The notes beneath the pieces are model-generated. The model made no database searches. It was not told the DNA's origin and saw only the letters and a program-made list of their open reading frames with translations. Positions 14,589 through 16,244 of a stretch of DNA of 16,244 bases are shown here, one piece after another. The stretch is from Bacillota bacterium (GTDB taxonomy: Bacteria; Bacillota; Clostridia; Christensenellales; CAG-138), in contig JAFABA010000103.1 in assembly GCA_023426265.1 (NCBI GenBank), positions 1-16,244 on the forward strand, written 5' to 3'. A program made the position numbers and the translations under genes. The number at the start of each line of letters is the position of its first letter. The stretch's first letter is position 1.

Positions 14589-14807
14589 GACAGTCTGTCA
14601 AAAAAACCGGGGGTTCGGGGGCCGCAGCCTCCGGAGGCTTCCAACTGCCGCCAGCGACATATACGGTGGCGGCGGAAAGCCTTGCGCTGCAAGGCTTTCC
14701 TTGCAGGAACAACCGCCCGTGCCATAGGCACAGGTTGTTCTGTAATCCTCGAAAAAGTGCCGGGCACTTTTTCGACAAGCTAATGCCCGCGGCGCAGCCG
14801 CGGGCGA
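14565..14807. repeat. Hairpin cluster bounded by a 26-base direct repeat
   Basis: A 26-base sequence at 14565-14590 recurs exactly at 14782-14807; each copy is a 9-bp hairpin with a GCA loop. Between the copies lie the palindrome GCCTCCGGAGGC, then 14647-14653 with 14667-14673 (7 bp), 14674-14685 with 14689-14700 (12 bp perfect, loop GCT), 14707-14714 with 14733-14740 (8 bp) enclosing 14719-14723 with 14727-14731 (5 bp, loop ATA), and 14749-14760 with 14764-14775 (12 bp perfect, loop CGG). No credible gene is present. The cluster fills the gap between the regulator gene and the AT-rich opu promoter. It looks like composite palindromic repeats. Confidence 0.8.
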
Positions 14808-14825
14808 AAAGAATGGCAGAAGGTG

Positions 14826-15458
14826 CTATTGGACGGGGTAGAGGAACTCCTTCACACGTTCGAGGCAGCATTCGTCTCCAACAAAATAAATGGTGTCCTC
14901 CGCCTGAAAGGAACTGTACGGGCCGGGAGAGAGGATCAGGGTCTGTCCGCGCCGTATAGCGATAATGGTGGCCGCAGTGTTGTGCCAGAAATTCAGGTCC
15001 GACGCCGTCTTTCCAAGATGCGGGGTGGATGCGCTGATCGTAATCTCAAACGGAACAAACGGGTTGATGGACCGGAACCGCTCGGTTTTGTCGAGCAGCG
15101 CGCCGATTTGTTCTTTGAGATGCGTAAGCTCATGGTTCTGGCGCTCAACGCTGTTTAGAATTTCTTTGCGCAGCTTGCTTACCGTATTGGTATCCGAGTA
15201 TTGCTGCACAAACCGGCGCGCGTTGTCCACCGATGTGATGACGACCCCGCTGCCCTTGGTGGCGTCTACAATGTGCATGTCGGAAAGCACACAGATGGCT
15301 CTGCGCGCCGTTTCGGAAGAAACGCCATACTGGCTTGCAAGGCTGGAACGGGCATAGATCTTTTCGCCCTGCTTATAATGCCCGCTTGCGATTTTTGCAG
15401 CGATGTCCGCGGCAATTTGCTGGTAACGCGGGCTGGTGATTTTGATATCCTTCTCCAT
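14826..15458 (-). CDS. busR: GntR-type regulator with RCK_C domain, BusR-like
   Basis: This 210-residue protein has three parts. Residues 8-77 are a GntR/YtrA-type winged helix (PRYQQIAADIAAKIASGHYK, ASQYGVSSETARRAICVL, wing KGSGVVI). Residues about 92-128 form a coiled coil (SKLRKEILNSVERQNHELTH). Residues about 133-208 are a TrkA_C/RCK_C domain (FEITISASTPHLGKTASDL, ending TIYFVGDECCLERVKEF). This is the architecture of BusR of Lactococcus and Streptococcus, which represses the betaine importer gene and senses c-di-AMP through RCK_C. The gene lies immediately upstream of an opu operon on the same strand, which strongly supports the role; c-di-AMP binding itself is inferred. The ATG at 15458 has a weak AGGA 4 bases upstream. 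The transcript probably ends at the terminator at 14561-14588. No own promoter is obvious in the 76 bases after asnS. Confidence 0.9.
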   Translation of the reverse strand: MEKDIKITSPRYQQIAADIAAKIASGHYKQGEKIYARSSLASQYGVSSETARRAICVLSDMHIVDATKGSGVVITSVDNARRFVQQYSDTNTVSKLRKEILNSVERQNHELTHLKEQIGALLDKTERFRSINPFVPFEITISASTPHLGKTASDLNFWHNTAATIIAIRRGQTLILSPGPYSSFQAEDTIYFVGDECCLERVKEFLYPVQ

Positions 15459-15534
15459 CGTATCCTGAAAAACTCCGTAATCTTTCTGTAAGGCCGCGCG
15501 GGCCGGACAGCCTGCCGCCCAAAACCGCCGGCTG

Positions 15535-16244
15535 CTACATCTCCAGCGATCCCGCCGTGCGCGGGAAGGGCAGCACGTCCCGGATGTTGGCCATGCCGGT
15601 CAAATACATCACCAGGCGCTCAAAGCCCAGGCCGTAACCCGCGTGGTACACCCCGCCGTAGCGGCGAAGCTCCAGGTACCAGCCGTAGGGCTCCATATCC
15701 ATTTTCAGTTCCTCAATGCGTTTTGTCAGCGCGTCCAGCCGCTCCTCGCGCTGGCTGCCGCCTATGATCTCGCCTACGCCGGGCACCAAAAGATCCATGG
15801 CCGCCACGGTCTTGCCGTCATCGTTCTGGCGCATGTAAAAGGCCTTGATCTCCTTGGGGTAATCCGTCACAAACACGGGGCGCTTATAGATCTGCTCGGT
15901 CAGGTAGCGCTCGTGCTCGGTCTGCAAATCGCATCCCCAGCTCACGGGGTACTGGAACTCGGCCCCGCTTTCTTCTAAAAGTTTGACGGCTTCCGTATAT
16001 GTCACATGCGCGAACTCGTTGTTGAGCACGTTATCCAGCCGCTCAAGCAGCCCCTTGTCGATGAAGTTGTTGAAGAACGCCATTTCCTCCGGGCATTTTT
16101 CCAACACGTCTTTTAATACATACTTGACCATCGCCTCGGCGGTTTCCATGTTGCCCGCAAGGTCGCAGAACGCCATTTCCGGCTCAATCATCCAGAACTC
16201 CGCCGCATGGCGCGCGGTATAGGAGTTTTCCGCCCGGAATGTCG
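15535..16244 (-). CDS. asnS: Asparagine-tRNA ligase (5' end missing)
   Basis: This is the C-terminal 235 residues of AsnRS, a class IIb synthetase that charges tRNA-Asn. The frame stays open to the right edge, so the N-terminal anticodon-binding domain and the first part of the catalytic core are outside. Visible are TFRAENSYTARHAAEFWMIEP (motif 2 region), MIEPEMAFCDL, the typical long insertion region, PVFVTDYPKEIKAFYMR and LLVPGVGEIIGGSQRE. Motif 3 is GYGLGFERLVMYLTG, and the end is NIRDVLPFPRTAGSLEM. The C-terminal PRT signature is normal, although EF is more usual than EM at the very end. The regulator gene starts 76 bases downstream on the same strand with no clear terminator between, so read-through from asnS is possible. 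Confidence 0.97.
   Translation of the reverse strand, partial: TFRAENSYTARHAAEFWMIEPEMAFCDLAGNMETAEAMVKYVLKDVLEKCPEEMAFFNNFIDKGLLERLDNVLNNEFAHVTYTEAVKLLEESGAEFQYPVSWGCDLQTEHERYLTEQIYKRPVFVTDYPKEIKAFYMRQNDDGKTVAAMDLLVPGVGEIIGGSQREERLDALTKRIEELKMDMEPYGWYLELRRYGGVYHAGYGLGFERLVMYLTGMANIRDVLPFPRTAGSLEM

Noticed and set aside
14565..14807. CRISPR array
   Set aside because: Only two copies of the 26-base repeat exist, 217 bases apart, with no regular spacers and no cas genes.
14535..14959. Open frames on both strands across the hairpin cluster before opu
   Set aside because: They run through perfect inverted repeats, lack ribosome sites, and one overlaps the regulator gene. Composition reflects the palindromes.

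Overview
The window is GC-rich, gene-dense bacterial chromosome with both edges cut inside genes. The left half follows the conserved rho - rpmE - DUF1385 - prmC - prfA - tsaC - ywlE-like phosphatase - rpiB - upp order of Bacillota. Together with Firmicutes-type promoters, strong Shine-Dalgarno sites, some TTG starts and a Rho with a short N-terminus, this points to an anaerobic member of the class Clostridia. I cannot name a genus from the sequence.

Layout, left to right. 1-1602 (+): the 3' part of rho with a strong terminator, then rpmE (ribosomal protein L31, zinc type) with its own promoter and terminator. 1634-6226 (+): a promoter, then a DUF1385 membrane protein translationally coupled to prmC, then a CapA-like lipoprotein, then a palindromic repeat and prfA. 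PrmC methylates the GGQ glutamine of the release factor encoded two genes later. 6227-6590: a gene-free island of hairpins. 6591-9572 (+): tsaC (tRNA t6A synthesis), a low-molecular-weight phosphatase of the arginine-phosphatase type, a second hairpin-rich gap, rpiB and upp. 9667-10659 (+): an AEC-family permease, ending in a two-way terminator shared with the convergent genes.

The right part (10709-16244) is entirely on the minus strand. Read in its own direction it holds the 3' part of asnS, a 210-residue regulator with a GntR winged helix, a coiled coil and a TrkA/RCK_C domain (BusR architecture), a cluster of hairpins, a consensus promoter straddled by an inverted repeat, and a three-gene glycine betaine/osmolyte ABC importer: lipoprotein binding protein, permease, and ATPase with tandem CBS domains. 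A small GNAT acetyltransferase follows. This is best read as a BusR-controlled osmolyte uptake cassette. Known BusR proteins bind cyclic di-AMP through RCK_C, and CBS domains of some Opu ATPases also respond to c-di-AMP or ionic strength, so the cassette may be controlled both at transcription and at transport. That last point is inference.

The most unusual non-coding signal is a recurring class of perfect or nearly perfect hairpins with three-base loops. They are concentrated in three gene-free gaps (6227-6590, 8187-8441, 14560-14810), and one copy is repeated exactly. They resemble a dispersed palindromic repeat family. I see no transposase, CRISPR array, rRNA or tRNA in the window.
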